Shown one piece after another: positions 42,898-51,038 of a stretch of 64,000 nt of DNA. The translations under genes and the position numbers were made by a program. The DNA is from Actinomycetes bacterium (GTDB lineage: Bacteria > Actinomycetota > Acidimicrobiia > Acidimicrobiales > Palsa-688). The notes below the pieces were generated by a model, which worked only from the letters and a program-made list of their open reading frames with translations, made no database searches and was not told the DNA's origin. The stretch lies in NCBI GenBank assembly GCA_021828475.1, contig JAJZIY010000006.1:1-64000 (forward strand), in the 5' to 3' direction. How positions within the stretch are numbered: the stretch's first letter is position 1; each line of letters opens with the position of its first letter.

Positions 42898-44684
42898 GCG
42901 GGCGCGACGCACACGGTTACGCACCTATCGCCGACTACGCCGTGCTCGGCGACGGGCGGACCGTCGCCCTGGTGGCGCGCGACGGGAGCGTGGACTGGTG
43001 GCCGGTGCCTGCGATCGACGCCCCGCCCATCTTCGCGGCCCTGCTGGAACCCGCTGGAGGAGGCTACTTCTGCTTGCAACCGGAGGGCGAGGCCACCAGC
43101 GAGCGCCGGTACGTGCGCGGGACCAACGTGCTCCAGACCACCTATTCGACCGGGCGCGGCACCGCCATGGTGACCGACGCCCTCAACAGCGGCGCCGCTG
43201 GACGCCTGCCCTGGACGGAGCTGGTCCGCCAGGTCGAGTGCAGCGCCGGGGAGGTGGCCCTGACGTGGCGGATGGTCCCCGGTGACCGCTTCCGCCAGGC
43301 CAGCCCGTTCGTGAAGGCCCACCATGGCGTCCCGGTGGCTCGTGTCGGCGACCAGATGCTGGCGGTGGTCACAGACAACGCAGGCGTGGCTGAGGCCGGC
43401 CCGGACGCTGTCGGCGGGCAGGTACGTCTGCGCAGCGGGCAGCGTGCTCTGATCTCCCTCGTGGCGACCGACAACGAGCCCGTTTACGTCCCGTGCCCGG
43501 CATCGGTGTACGACCGGCTCGCCCGCACGACTGCCTCGTGGAAGGACTGGAGCTCCTACCTGCCCCCCGGGGGGCGGTGGGAACACGCAGTCGAACGCAG
43601 TGCCCTGGCCCTCAAGACCCTGCTCTACGAACCGTCCGGCGCCATTGCCGCCGCTGCGACGACTTCCCTGCCCGAGCGCGTGGGCAGCGACAAGAACTAC
43701 GACTACCGCTACGCATGGGTACGCGACTCCTCGTACACGCTCGACGCCTTCATGAGCCTGGGGCTTCACGAGGAAGTGCACGGGGCCGTCTCGTGGATCC
43801 TCTCGGCGCTCAGGATGTCCCGCGGGAGGCTCCACGTCTTCTACACGATGGATGGCCGGGTGCCCGACGGCGAGGCCGAGATCGGCGTCCCCGGCTACCA
43901 GGGCAGCCGGCCGGTGCGCGCCGGCAACTCGGCGCGGGGCCAGACCCAGCTCGGCGTGTACGGCGACTTCTTCGACATGATGGCCAGGTACGCCGCCGGG
44001 GGCCACGTCCTGGACGACAACACCAGCCGGCTGATGAGCGGCCTGGCAGACGAGTGCTGCAGTTCATGGCAGCAGAAGGACTCGGGTATATGGGAGCTGC
44101 CCGACCTGCAGCACTACACCATCTCCAAGATCGGCTGCTGGGTGGCCCTCGACCGGGCCTGCCGCCTGGCCGAGGCGGGGCAGCTGCCCCGGCGCAACAT
44201 CGAGCGGTGGCGGCACGAGGCCGCTGCCGTGCGCGCCTGGGTGGACGAGCGGTGCTGGTCGGCTGGCATGGGCTCGTACACGTTCTACGCCGGCAGCGAG
44301 AAGCTGGACGCAGCGGTGCTGCTGGCAGGCCGCACGGGCTTCGCCGAGGGAGAGCGCCTGGCTGGGACAATCGAAGCCGTGGTCCGTCATCTGTCACGAG
44401 GCCCGGCCGTGTACCGCTACAGCGGGATGGACGAGGAAGAGAACGCGTTCGTTGCCTGCTCGTTCTGGTTGGTGTCCGCCATGGCCCACAACGGCCAGGT
44501 CGAGCGGGCGTGCGAGCTCATGGACGGGTCCGTCGCCATGGCCAACGACCTCGGCCTGTTTTCCGAGCAGGTGAGCCCCACCACCGGCGAGCTCTTCGGC
44601 AACATCCCTCAGGGGTTGTCGCACGTGGCGCTCATCAACGCCGCCCACGCCGTCGAGCGGGCCGAACAGCGCCGCGCCAGTTGA
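42891..44684 (+). CDS. Glycoside hydrolase family 15 protein (trehalase/glucoamylase-like)
   Basis: 597 residues from GTG 42891. An N-terminal beta-sandwich (YAPIADYAVLGDGRTVALV) precedes an (alpha/alpha)6 barrel with YRYAWVRDSS, DSGIWE (general acid Glu region) and EQVSPTTGELFGNIPQGLSH near the end (general base region), as in GH15. No signal peptide, so it acts in the cytosol; in actinobacteria several such enzymes are trehalases, but the substrate here is not proven. Confidence 0.9.
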   Translation: MLSGRDAHGYAPIADYAVLGDGRTVALVARDGSVDWWPVPAIDAPPIFAALLEPAGGGYFCLQPEGEATSERRYVRGTNVLQTTYSTGRGTAMVTDALNSGAAGRLPWTELVRQVECSAGEVALTWRMVPGDRFRQASPFVKAHHGVPVARVGDQMLAVVTDNAGVAEAGPDAVGGQVRLRSGQRALISLVATDNEPVYVPCPASVYDRLARTTASWKDWSSYLPPGGRWEHAVERSALALKTLLYEPSGAIAAAATTSLPERVGSDKNYDYRYAWVRDSSYTLDAFMSLGLHEEVHGAVSWILSALRMSRGRLHVFYTMDGRVPDGEAEIGVPGYQGSRPVRAGNSARGQTQLGVYGDFFDMMARYAAGGHVLDDNTSRLMSGLADECCSSWQQKDSGIWELPDLQHYTISKIGCWVALDRACRLAEAGQLPRRNIERWRHEAAAVRAWVDERCWSAGMGSYTFYAGSEKLDAAVLLAGRTGFAEGERLAGTIEAVVRHLSRGPAVYRYSGMDEEENAFVACSFWLVSAMAHNGQVERACELMDGSVAMANDLGLFSEQVSPTTGELFGNIPQGLSHVALINAAHAVERAEQRRAS

Positions 44685-44710
44685 GCAGGGCGGCCGGTGC
44701 CCCGCTGAGC

Positions 44711-44716
44711 TAGATT
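44711..44716 (+). promoter_or_regulatory. -10 box (TAGATT) of leaderless small gene
   Basis: TAGATT ends seven bases before GTG 44724. Confidence 0.55.
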
Positions 44717-44723
44717 CAGCCGG

Positions 44724-44921
44724 GTGCACTACCTGGCCGCCAGTAGTACCTCTTTCAGCAAGCACGACATAGCCGGTGTGGTCGTCGTGGTCCTGGCCCT
44801 CATCGTGCTCGTGGTCGGGGGTGTCAAGCTCGCCGCCCGGGCAGCGCAGGCCTCCCTGCTACTGGTCGTGGGCGCAGCCGGGGTCGTCCTGGCCATTTTG
44901 CTCTTCACACGCACGATCTGA
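44724..44921 (+). CDS. Small two-TM membrane protein
   Basis: 65 residues. After a 15-residue polar N-terminus, two hydrophobic helices (about 18-33 and 41-60) are separated by a short KLAARAAQ loop. The seven-base spacing to a TAGATT hexamer and the GC-rich hairpin just downstream support a real gene. Function unknown. Confidence 0.6.
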   Translation: MHYLAASSTSFSKHDIAGVVVVVLALIVLVVGGVKLAARAAQASLLLVVGAAGVVLAILLFTRTI

Positions 44922-44935
44922 CGCCCGGCGGTGGA

Positions 44936-44953
44936 GGGCCGTGAGCACGGCCC
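44936..44953 (+). terminator. Hairpin after the small membrane gene
   Basis: GGGCCGT and ACGGCCC pair perfectly around the loop GAGC, 15 bases after the stop codon. Confidence 0.6.
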
Positions 44954-45042
44954 GTACCCCACCCGTGGAGGCCTCGGTGCCAGCGCCGCACGGTCTGCTC
45001 ACTTGTTACCTTCGGCCTTGGCCCGGTCCGGCCCTCCCCGGC

Positions 45043-45048
45043 TAGGGT
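45043..45048 (+). promoter_or_regulatory. Putative -10 box (TAGGGT) of eno
   Basis: TAGGGT lies about 90 bases before the enolase ATG, implying a real leader here. A TTGGCC at 45018 is a weak -35 candidate with long spacing. Confidence 0.4.
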
Positions 45049-45138
45049 CGTAAGCGCGACGGTCCCAGGACGCCCGCGGCGCGGGGGCGCCGGGTGGTCG
45101 CACGACGAGACGAACACGAAAGCGAGGCACGCCCCCAC

Positions 45139-46416
45139 ATGGCCTACACGGTCTCCAAGGTCCGAGCACTTGAAATCCTCGACTCCCGTGGCCGCCCGAC
45201 ACTGGAAGTCTCAGTGGAGCTGGACAACGGCCCGAGCGGCGTCGCCGGCGTCCCCTCGGGCGCCTCGACCGGCACCCGTGAGGCCGTCGAGCTGCGCGAC
45301 GGCGACCCCAAGCGCTTCAAGGGCGCCGGCGTCACCAAGGCCGTCAACAACGTCAACACCGAGATAAGCGGGCTGTTGAGCGGCAAGTCGTGGAAGAGCT
45401 TGGAAGAGCTCGACCGGGCCGTCATCGAGCTGGACGGCACCGAGACCAAGAGCCGGCTCGGGGCCAACGCCACCGTCGGCGTCTCCATGGCAGCGGCGCG
45501 CGCCATGGCTGTGGCCGACGGTAAGCCGCTCTACTCCTGGCTGGCATCGGACCAGGAACTTTTGCGGCTGCCCGTACCCAACTTCAACGTCGTGAACGGC
45601 GGCGCCCACGCCCAGAACCCGCTCGAGTTCCAGGAGTTCATGCTCGCCCCGCTCGGGGCCCCGAGCTTCTCCGAGGCGCTGCGGGCCGGAGCCGAGATCT
45701 ACCAGGCCCTCAAGGGCCTGCTGCACTCGCGGGGCCACGCCACCGGCCTCGGCGACGAGGGGGGTTTCGCCCCAGCCCTCGGCACCCCCGAGGAGGTCCT
45801 CGACCTGCTCGTCGAGGCCATCACAGCGGCCGGCTACGCCCCCGGGCGCGACGGCGTCGCCATCGCCCTCGACCCTGCGTCCTCCGAGATGCGCGAGGAC
45901 GACGGAGCGTACCGCTACTCCCCCGGCGTCAAGCTCACGACCGACCAGATGATCGACCGCTACGAGGAGCTGGTGGGCCGCTACCCGATCTGGTCCATAG
46001 AGGACGGGTTGGCGGAGAACGACTGGGATGGTTGGGTCAAGCTGACGGCCCGCATCGGCGAGCGCGTGCAACTGGTCGGCGACGACCTCTTCGTGACCAA
46101 CCCGGCCATCATCCGCGAAGGCATCGAGCGCAAGGCGGCCAACTCGGCGCTCATCAAGCTCAACCAGATCGGGACCGTCAGCGAGACCCTCGAGGCCATC
46201 AGCGTCTGCCGGGCCGCCGGCTTCACGCAGTTCATCTCCCACCGCTCAGGCGAGACGCCCGACACCTTCATCGCCGACCTGGCCGTCGCCAGCGGTGCGG
46301 GTCAGATCAAGACCGGGGCACCGGCACGTGGCGAGCGCGTGGCCAAGTACAACCGGCTCGTCGTGATCGAGGCCGAGACGCGCGGGCTGCCCTACGGGAT
46401 GCCCGCACCGGCCTGA
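45139..46416 (+). CDS. eno: Enolase
   Basis: 425 residues from ATG 45139, the standard length and start (MAYTVSKVRALEILDSRG). Signature LIKLNQIGTVSET and SHRSGETPDTFIADLAV are intact, with GDEGGFAP and the Mg ligands ALDPA, SIEDGL and GDDLF. It converts 2-phosphoglycerate to phosphoenolpyruvate. A strong hairpin follows. Confidence 0.97.
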   Translation: MAYTVSKVRALEILDSRGRPTLEVSVELDNGPSGVAGVPSGASTGTREAVELRDGDPKRFKGAGVTKAVNNVNTEISGLLSGKSWKSLEELDRAVIELDGTETKSRLGANATVGVSMAAARAMAVADGKPLYSWLASDQELLRLPVPNFNVVNGGAHAQNPLEFQEFMLAPLGAPSFSEALRAGAEIYQALKGLLHSRGHATGLGDEGGFAPALGTPEEVLDLLVEAITAAGYAPGRDGVAIALDPASSEMREDDGAYRYSPGVKLTTDQMIDRYEELVGRYPIWSIEDGLAENDWDGWVKLTARIGERVQLVGDDLFVTNPAIIREGIERKAANSALIKLNQIGTVSETLEAISVCRAAGFTQFISHRSGETPDTFIADLAVASGAGQIKTGAPARGERVAKYNRLVVIEAETRGLPYGMPAPA

Positions 46417-46446
46417 ACCGCCAGCGCTCGGCTCCCCCTCTGTCGT

Positions 46447-46488
46447 GACGGGTAGCCCCGCCAGGCCTGGCCTGGCCGGCTACCCGTC
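46447..46488. terminator. Bidirectional hairpin between eno and the zinc-finger gene
   Basis: GACGGGTAGCC and GGCTACCCGTC form a perfect 11-bp stem around a 20-base loop that is itself rich in CCAGGCCTGG repeats. It lies between convergent genes and abuts the stop of the minus-strand gene. Confidence 0.75.
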
Positions 46489-46866
46489 TCAGCTCGCCTG
46501 TTCCCCGTCGGCGCCCGCGGCGAGATGGCCACCCCGCAGGCGTTCGCTCGCACCCAGCAGGGGCCGTGCCGCCTCCAGCAACCAGTCCACGTCCCGGCGA
46601 AGCTGTTCGGGCGAGCCGTCAACCGCCAGGTCTGTCTCGACGTCCGCGATGGCGCAGCCCAGGACGAAGAGCAGGTCGTCGAGACCTTCCACCTGGCGCC
46701 TGGCCACGATCAGGTCCGACTCCGCCAGGCCCAGCTCACGTGCGCGTCGGCGTGCCTCGAAATCGCGCTGGCGGCAACTGCGCCGGCAATAGCGCTTGGG
46801 ACGCCCCGGCCGTCTGTCCTGCTCGAGCGGCCTGCCGCACCAGGCGCACGCCATTCGTTTCGTCAC
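46489..46866 (-). CDS. Zinc-finger protein conserved in actinobacteria
   Basis: 125 residues from GTG 46866, preferred because TAGTTT ends seven bases upstream; ATG 46854 is four codons later and lacks a ribosome-binding site. The start VTKRMACAWCGRPL and then RYCRRSCRQRDFEARRR form a four-Cys zinc knuckle rich in Arg, followed by a helical region (LDDLLFVLGCAIADVETDL). Similar small proteins are common in actinobacteria without known function. The palindrome GTCACGGTGAC overlaps the start. Confidence 0.72.
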   Translation of the reverse strand: MTKRMACAWCGRPLEQDRRPGRPKRYCRRSCRQRDFEARRRARELGLAESDLIVARRQVEGLDDLLFVLGCAIADVETDLAVDGSPEQLRRDVDWLLEAARPLLGASERLRGGHLAAGADGEQAS

Positions 46867-46872
46867 GGTGAC
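46862..46872. promoter_or_regulatory. Palindrome GTCACGGTGAC (site C)
   Basis: Perfect palindrome overlapping the proposed start codon and transcription start of the zinc-finger gene; the 21-base context (AGTTnTGTCACnGTGACGAAA on the minus strand) closely matches site A. Confidence 0.5.
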
Positions 46873-46873
46873 A

Positions 46874-46879
46874 AAACTA
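46874..46879 (-). promoter_or_regulatory. -10 box (TAGTTT) of the zinc-finger gene
   Basis: TAGTTT on the minus strand ends seven bases before GTG 46866. Confidence 0.55.
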
Positions 46880-46966
46880 CAGCTCGCCGGGGCCGCCACG
46901 GCGGTACCCCCTCGCGGCCGGGCGGCTTGCGGGAGCCCCCGAATTGGCGGTCTGCCGGGGAAGATG

Positions 46967-46972
46967 TAGCTT
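46967..46972 (+). promoter_or_regulatory. -10 box (TAGCTT) of leaderless hypothetical gene
   Basis: TAGCTT ends six bases before GTG 46979. Confidence 0.55.
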
Positions 46973-46978
46973 GGTGCG

Positions 46979-48775
46979 GTGGCCCGCCGCATAGAGATTG
47001 AGCTGACCAGCGCGCGACCCGACGGCACCTGGACATGGCGTGCCGCCGGCGCCCTCAACCCCAGGGGCGTGCTCGACGCGTCGGTGCTTTACGACGGAGC
47101 CAAGGTCGGCGATGTCGTCAGGGCCGAGGCGGAGTTCGCCATGGAGGGCATCACGGTCGTTTGCGTCGAGCCGCCCCGTGCGCCCCAGGCCGACGACCCC
47201 AGTCGCATCCAGCTCATCGAGCGCCCCGTCGCGGCAGGTGTCACTACCCAGCTCGCCAGCCGGGGTCGCCCTGATCGGGGTGACCGCAGGCATCCAGGCG
47301 CCGGCCCGCGCACCGGCCTGCCGTCGGAGCGTCCCGCCCGCCCCGAGAGCGCAGACAGGTCCGAGCGCCCCACCCGCGACCGCGGGTTGCGCGGGCCGAG
47401 GCCGACGTGGGGCCCGGGCCGGGGGCCTGGGCGCGTCCCCCGCGGAGGCGACCGCGAGCCGGTCCCCGGTGAACAGGCGGCCTCCGAGGCAACGGCCCCG
47501 CGCAGTGGCCCGGCCCGCGACCGCGAGCGGCCTTCCGGTGGCGGCCAGACCCAGGGCCCCCAGCGCGCTGCGGCCCGTCCAAAGCGCCTTTCGATAGGCA
47601 ACACCCACCGCAACGCCATGCTCGAGGCGCTGCCGGCCGAGCAGCGCCCCATTGCCCAGCAGCTCCTGCGGGGCGGTATCCCTGCCGTGCGCACGGCCCT
47701 GCACTTCGAGCGCGAGCGCGCCCGGGAGGAGGGCCGGCCGGAGCCGAGCACCGAGGGTGTCCTGTCGATCGCCGAGTCGCTGGCGTCACGCGTGAAGGCT
47801 GCCGAGTGGCGCGACAGAGCAGAGGCTGCCGTCAAGGCAGGCGACGAGCTGGCCATGCGTGATCTGCGCTCGCTCGTCAGCGGCTCGGACGTCGCCCGGG
47901 ACGAGGCGTCCCGCGAGCTGGTGATGGCGCTGCGCGAGTCTCTCGAACAGCGTGTCGAGGCCCACCGGACGCAGTGGGCGACCGAGGTGGCCCACCAGCT
48001 CGACGACGGCCACGTGATGCGCGCCGTGAGGCTCTCGAGCCGGCCCCCCGACCCAGCCGCCCGCTTCTCAGCCGAGCTGGCCACGCGCCTGCGCGAGGCG
48101 GCCGGTGCCGCCTTGGCTTCGTCTGTGCCGGCTGAGCGCTGGTTGGCGACTCTGCAGGCTGTCAGTGAGAGCCCGGTCAGGCGGGCGGTCAAGCCGGCGG
48201 GGCTCCCGGAGAACGCCACCGCTGAGCAGCTCGACGCCGCTCGGCAACAGTGTGGGCGGGTGCCCGGGCTGGCCCAGCTGTTCGGAATCCCGGTGCCACC
48301 TCCTCCTGGTCCGGCCCGCCCGGTGCCGGCTCCCAACCGCGGCCTCGCCCGTCGTCCGCCTCGCCCACCGCGTCCGGTTGGAGCCACTGGCCGCCCGGCC
48401 GATGGTGGCAGGGCACGGCCGTCCCCCGCGCCTCCGCCGGCCCCGGTCCCGACGCCGGTAGCTGAGACGCCGGTAGCTGAGACGCCGGTAGCTGAGACGC
48501 CGGTAGCTGGGGAGCCGGTCGAAGCACCTGTCGCCGAAGCACCTGTCGCCGAAGCACCTGTCGCCGAAGCACCTGTCGCCGAAGCACCTGTCGCCGAAGC
48601 ACCTGTCGCGACCCCGGGCGAAGACACCTCCGCTACCCTCGTCCCCGTTACTACGGCCGTCGACGAGGTAGCCGGTGACGCACATGCTCCTTCGGGAGAG
48701 CAGGCCTCGGGCTCCACTATGGAGACGGACGAGGCTCTGAGCGGCGGGACCGAAGAGAGCGCTACCGGCGCCTGA
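46979..48775 (+). CDS. Repeat-rich hypothetical protein
   Basis: 598 residues. Residues 1-70 are a compact beta-type domain (RIEIELTSARPDGTWTWRAA, VGDVVRAEAEF) that could be an OB/TRAM-like nucleic-acid-binding fold (inference). An Arg/Pro/Gly-rich linker (75-205) leads to a helical domain (205-430, SIAESLASRVKAAEWRDRAE) of DUF349-like appearance, then a Pro-rich part and tandem Val-Ala-Glu repeats (490-545), and an acidic tail. No catalytic motif. Diverges from the zinc-finger gene. Confidence 0.75.
   Translation: MARRIEIELTSARPDGTWTWRAAGALNPRGVLDASVLYDGAKVGDVVRAEAEFAMEGITVVCVEPPRAPQADDPSRIQLIERPVAAGVTTQLASRGRPDRGDRRHPGAGPRTGLPSERPARPESADRSERPTRDRGLRGPRPTWGPGRGPGRVPRGGDREPVPGEQAASEATAPRSGPARDRERPSGGGQTQGPQRAAARPKRLSIGNTHRNAMLEALPAEQRPIAQQLLRGGIPAVRTALHFERERAREEGRPEPSTEGVLSIAESLASRVKAAEWRDRAEAAVKAGDELAMRDLRSLVSGSDVARDEASRELVMALRESLEQRVEAHRTQWATEVAHQLDDGHVMRAVRLSSRPPDPAARFSAELATRLREAAGAALASSVPAERWLATLQAVSESPVRRAVKPAGLPENATAEQLDAARQQCGRVPGLAQLFGIPVPPPPGPARPVPAPNRGLARRPPRPPRPVGATGRPADGGRARPSPAPPPAPVPTPVAETPVAETPVAETPVAGEPVEAPVAEAPVAEAPVAEAPVAEAPVAEAPVATPGEDTSATLVPVTTAVDEVAGDAHAPSGEQASGSTMETDEALSGGTEESATGA
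48451..48510 (+). repeat. 15-bp tandem repeat, four units
   Basis: Four near-identical units GACGCCGGTAGCTGA encode Thr-Pro-Val-Ala-Glu; the last unit differs at its end. Confidence 0.95.
48521..48610 (+). repeat. 15-bp tandem repeat, six units
   Basis: Six units GAAGCACCTGTCGCC (only the last base of the sixth differs) encode Glu-Ala-Pro-Val-Ala. The codon choice differs from the first array although the peptides are similar, so the two arrays expanded independently. Confidence 0.95.
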
Positions 48776-48832
48776 GCCGAGGCAGCGCGAGCCCGCCGGC
48801 GCTGCTGCAGCGGGCGGCAGCTGAGCAGCTGA

Positions 48833-49330
48833 TCAGTCGATGCGCCGGTGCATGACGAGCAAGCGCGCCGTGAAACCTTCGCTCTCGAAGAAGCTCTTCA
48901 CGGCACGGTTACCTGGCAGCGCACTACCGTCGACGCCGGTGCAACCACGCTGCGCCCCCCAGTCCACGACGGCTCGGGCCAGTGCCCTCCCCCTCCCCTG
49001 GCGACGGTACGCGGGCAGTACGTACAGCTCCCCGAGCGCCACGATGCCTGTCCCGTCGTCCAGGCTGTACTCACGGCAGCTGGCATAGCCGACAGCGCCT
49101 TGTCGGCCCGCCGCCAGTGCGACCACGACCATCGAGCCCGGACCGCCCAGTTGGAGCTCGAAGGAGACCCTCACGGCCTCACTCGTCGAGCCCCTTCCCG
49201 AGCCCATGAGCACCGGTCCCCCGCGCATGCCCGCGAGCTCCGAGATGCACTCCCCGTAAAGCTCGCTCAGCGCCTGCACGTCGCCCGGCACAGCCGTGCG
49301 GGTCTGCGGAGGTGCCCCGTCCTCGCTCAA
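48833..49330 (-). CDS. GNAT-family N-acetyltransferase
   Basis: 165 residues from TTG 49330, overlapping the stop of the preceding gene as TTGA. Acetyl-CoA loop motif LYVLPAYRRQGRGRAL (about 103-118) and the following helix AVVDWGAQRGC match GNAT; C-terminal ESEGFTARLLVMHR is typical. Substrate unknown. Confidence 0.88.
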   Translation of the reverse strand: MSEDGAPPQTRTAVPGDVQALSELYGECISELAGMRGGPVLMGSGRGSTSEAVRVSFELQLGGPGSMVVVALAAGRQGAVGYASCREYSLDDGTGIVALGELYVLPAYRRQGRGRALARAVVDWGAQRGCTGVDGSALPGNRAVKSFFESEGFTARLLVMHRRID

Positions 49331-49989
49331 GCGAGCAGCTGATCGGCCCGGGCGATTATCGTGCGGCGGCCGCGCGTGGCTGCCTCGTACGCCCGCACCG
49401 CTTGCACCTCGTCCTGTGACAGGCCGGCAAGGCGCTGGACGACCTGGGGTGCCGAGAGCGAGTCGTAGCTGGGGATGGCCAGGTCAGTCACGGCCGGTGC
49501 CGGCCTCGAGCCGCCCGGGCCGGGGCGCGCCGTGGTCCTGGTTTGCCCCCCGGCCCGGGTGGCGTGGTCGCCCGACACGCCTTCCGAAGCGGTCGGTGCG
49601 CCAGCTTGCGGACCGTCGGGCCGGGCCGGGCCGGCGGGTGGCGGAGCGGCATCGACGACCGTACCGGCACGGGCCACCGGGGCTCCGCTCCCCGGGTCGG
49701 AAGGTACAGCTTGGCCGAACGGCCAGGGCAGTCGGGGCATGGACCTGAACACACCCCCTGCTGGGCCTGCCATCCCCTCCACCACGGCACGGGCCTGGTG
49801 CGCACCGCGGTTGACGGCGAACTGCCCGACGCTGCGAGCCAACGAGAGCTGAGGGCCGAGGCGGTCACGGCCCCGCCTGGCCAGCTCCGGGACCAGGTCG
49901 GCGAGGGCATAGGCGAGTCCCACCGGCGCGTACACCGCCACGTCGAAGACGAGGTCTACCGGGCCTTTGTGGCCAGTCGGGTCGTTCAT
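49327..49989 (-). CDS. Conserved hypothetical protein with amphipathic N-terminus
   Basis: 220 residues from ATG 49989, which a TACCGT hexamer precedes by six bases. The N-terminal 85 residues include an apolar segment (LVFDVAVYAPVGLAYALADL), the centre is Ala/Pro/Gly-rich, and the last 50 residues (IPSYDSLSAPQVVQRLAGLS, then VRAYEAATRGRRTIIARADQLL) form a helical module seen at the C-terminus of several actinobacterial membrane-associated proteins. Role unknown; membrane surface association is inference. Confidence 0.75.
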   Translation of the reverse strand: MNDPTGHKGPVDLVFDVAVYAPVGLAYALADLVPELARRGRDRLGPQLSLARSVGQFAVNRGAHQARAVVEGMAGPAGGVFRSMPRLPWPFGQAVPSDPGSGAPVARAGTVVDAAPPPAGPARPDGPQAGAPTASEGVSGDHATRAGGQTRTTARPGPGGSRPAPAVTDLAIPSYDSLSAPQVVQRLAGLSQDEVQAVRAYEAATRGRRTIIARADQLLA

Positions 49990-49995
49990 GCCCCC

Positions 49996-50001
49996 ACGGT
50001 A
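49996..50001 (-). promoter_or_regulatory. -10 box (TACCGT) of leaderless gene
   Basis: TACCGT on the minus strand ends six bases before ATG 49989. Confidence 0.55.
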
Positions 50002-50138
50002 GCGCCGCAGGCCGCCAAGCAGCGCAGCGACCGTGCGCACCGGCGTGGTCCCCGGACAGGCCCGGACCGGCCTCAACAGCCGCTCCGAGGGCACCGTTGA
50101 GCCCCGGTGCTAGATGCAGGCGAGGGCCGGCGAGCCGC

Positions 50139-50624
50139 TCACACGCAGTCCCGGCAAAGCTCACGCTCCTTGTCGGCGAGCTGGCTCTGGTGCTTGACAA
50201 GGAAGCAGGACTGGCAGACGAACTCGCCCGGTTGTTTGGGCAACACCCGGGTGGAGGGCTCGCCGCGGTCGTCGCCCTCGGCGTCCTCCTCCTCCTCTTC
50301 TTCCTCTTCCTCCTCCTCGTCGTCCGAGACGACCATGCGCGACTTGAGGATGACGTCGAGGCTCGCCTCTACGTCGTCACCGTCTTCCTCGTCGTCGTCC
50401 TCGTAGTCCTCTTCCTCGTCGGACGACGCCACAGTCTCGCTCTCAGCGTCGCCGTCGCCGACTTCGGAGTCGTCGGTCTCCTCGGCATCGAGGTCCCCGT
50501 CGTCGTCGAGGTCTTCGTCGCCAAGCTCTTCGGGCTCGAGGTCCATGTCATCGTCATCGTCCATGTCGTCGGGCATGGCCGGGCCTTCGTCGAGCTCGTC
50601 GTCGAAGTCGTCGTCGTCAGGCAT
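50139..50624 (-). CDS. DUF4193 acidic protein with C-terminal zinc knuckle
   Basis: 161 residues from ATG 50624, with AAGGA nine bases upstream. The first 90 residues are almost all Asp/Glu; then the DUF4193 signature VEASLDVILKSRMVV, a second run of Glu, and PKQPGEFVCQSCFLV followed by LADKERELCRDC, giving a CxxC...CxxC zinc site. DUF4193 is an actinobacterial family of unknown function, sometimes proposed to be RNA-polymerase related. The acidic part is longer than in most homologues I know. Confidence 0.9.
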   Translation of the reverse strand: MPDDDDFDDELDEGPAMPDDMDDDDDMDLEPEELGDEDLDDDGDLDAEETDDSEVGDGDAESETVASSDEEEDYEDDDEEDGDDVEASLDVILKSRMVVSDDEEEEEEEEEEEDAEGDDRGEPSTRVLPKQPGEFVCQSCFLVKHQSQLADKERELCRDCV

Positions 50625-51038
50625 TGAGGTGGTTCCTTCAGCAGGCATTTCAAGCACACAGGATGGCACGCGCCGCGCTGTAGCGGCGGAGGCATGCTAA
50701 GCAACGCGGCACCCGCCCACCAGTCGGCAGGCCAAGCCGGGCCGAGCGCGGGCCCGGGGAAGGCGGCGCCGCCTGGGGCCCGGGCGCGACCAGGCAGGTC
50801 GGCCCGGGGGCCTTTGGTGCCGCCAACGCACACTGAGGACATGCCTCAGCAGTGCAGCTGTCGTTGTCTACTTGGCCCCCGGGCCATCCTGGCCAAGCAC
50901 TACGGGTTGCACCCCGCAGGACCCGCCCCAATGATTGCCGACCACGAGGGCCCGGGCAAGCGCCCTTCCGGTTCAGCGACCAGGGCTTTAACGCTGCGGC
51001 GCTGGTCAGGACGAAGGCGGAAAAAAAAATACTCCCCG
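50625..51038. other. Non-coding gap between the ThyX-like gene and DUF4193
   Basis: About 410 bases. It contains GC-rich inverted repeats near 50750-50800 (GGGCCC arms) and an A9 run at 51021-51029, which reads as T9 nine bases after the stop of the ThyX-like gene. No convincing gene on either strand. Confidence 0.6.

Noticed and set aside
48156..48185. PafBC-type promoter box (TGTCAGTG)
   Set aside because: TGTCAGTG occurs inside a coding region and has no TAnnnT at the required distance; none was found upstream of pafB or pafA.
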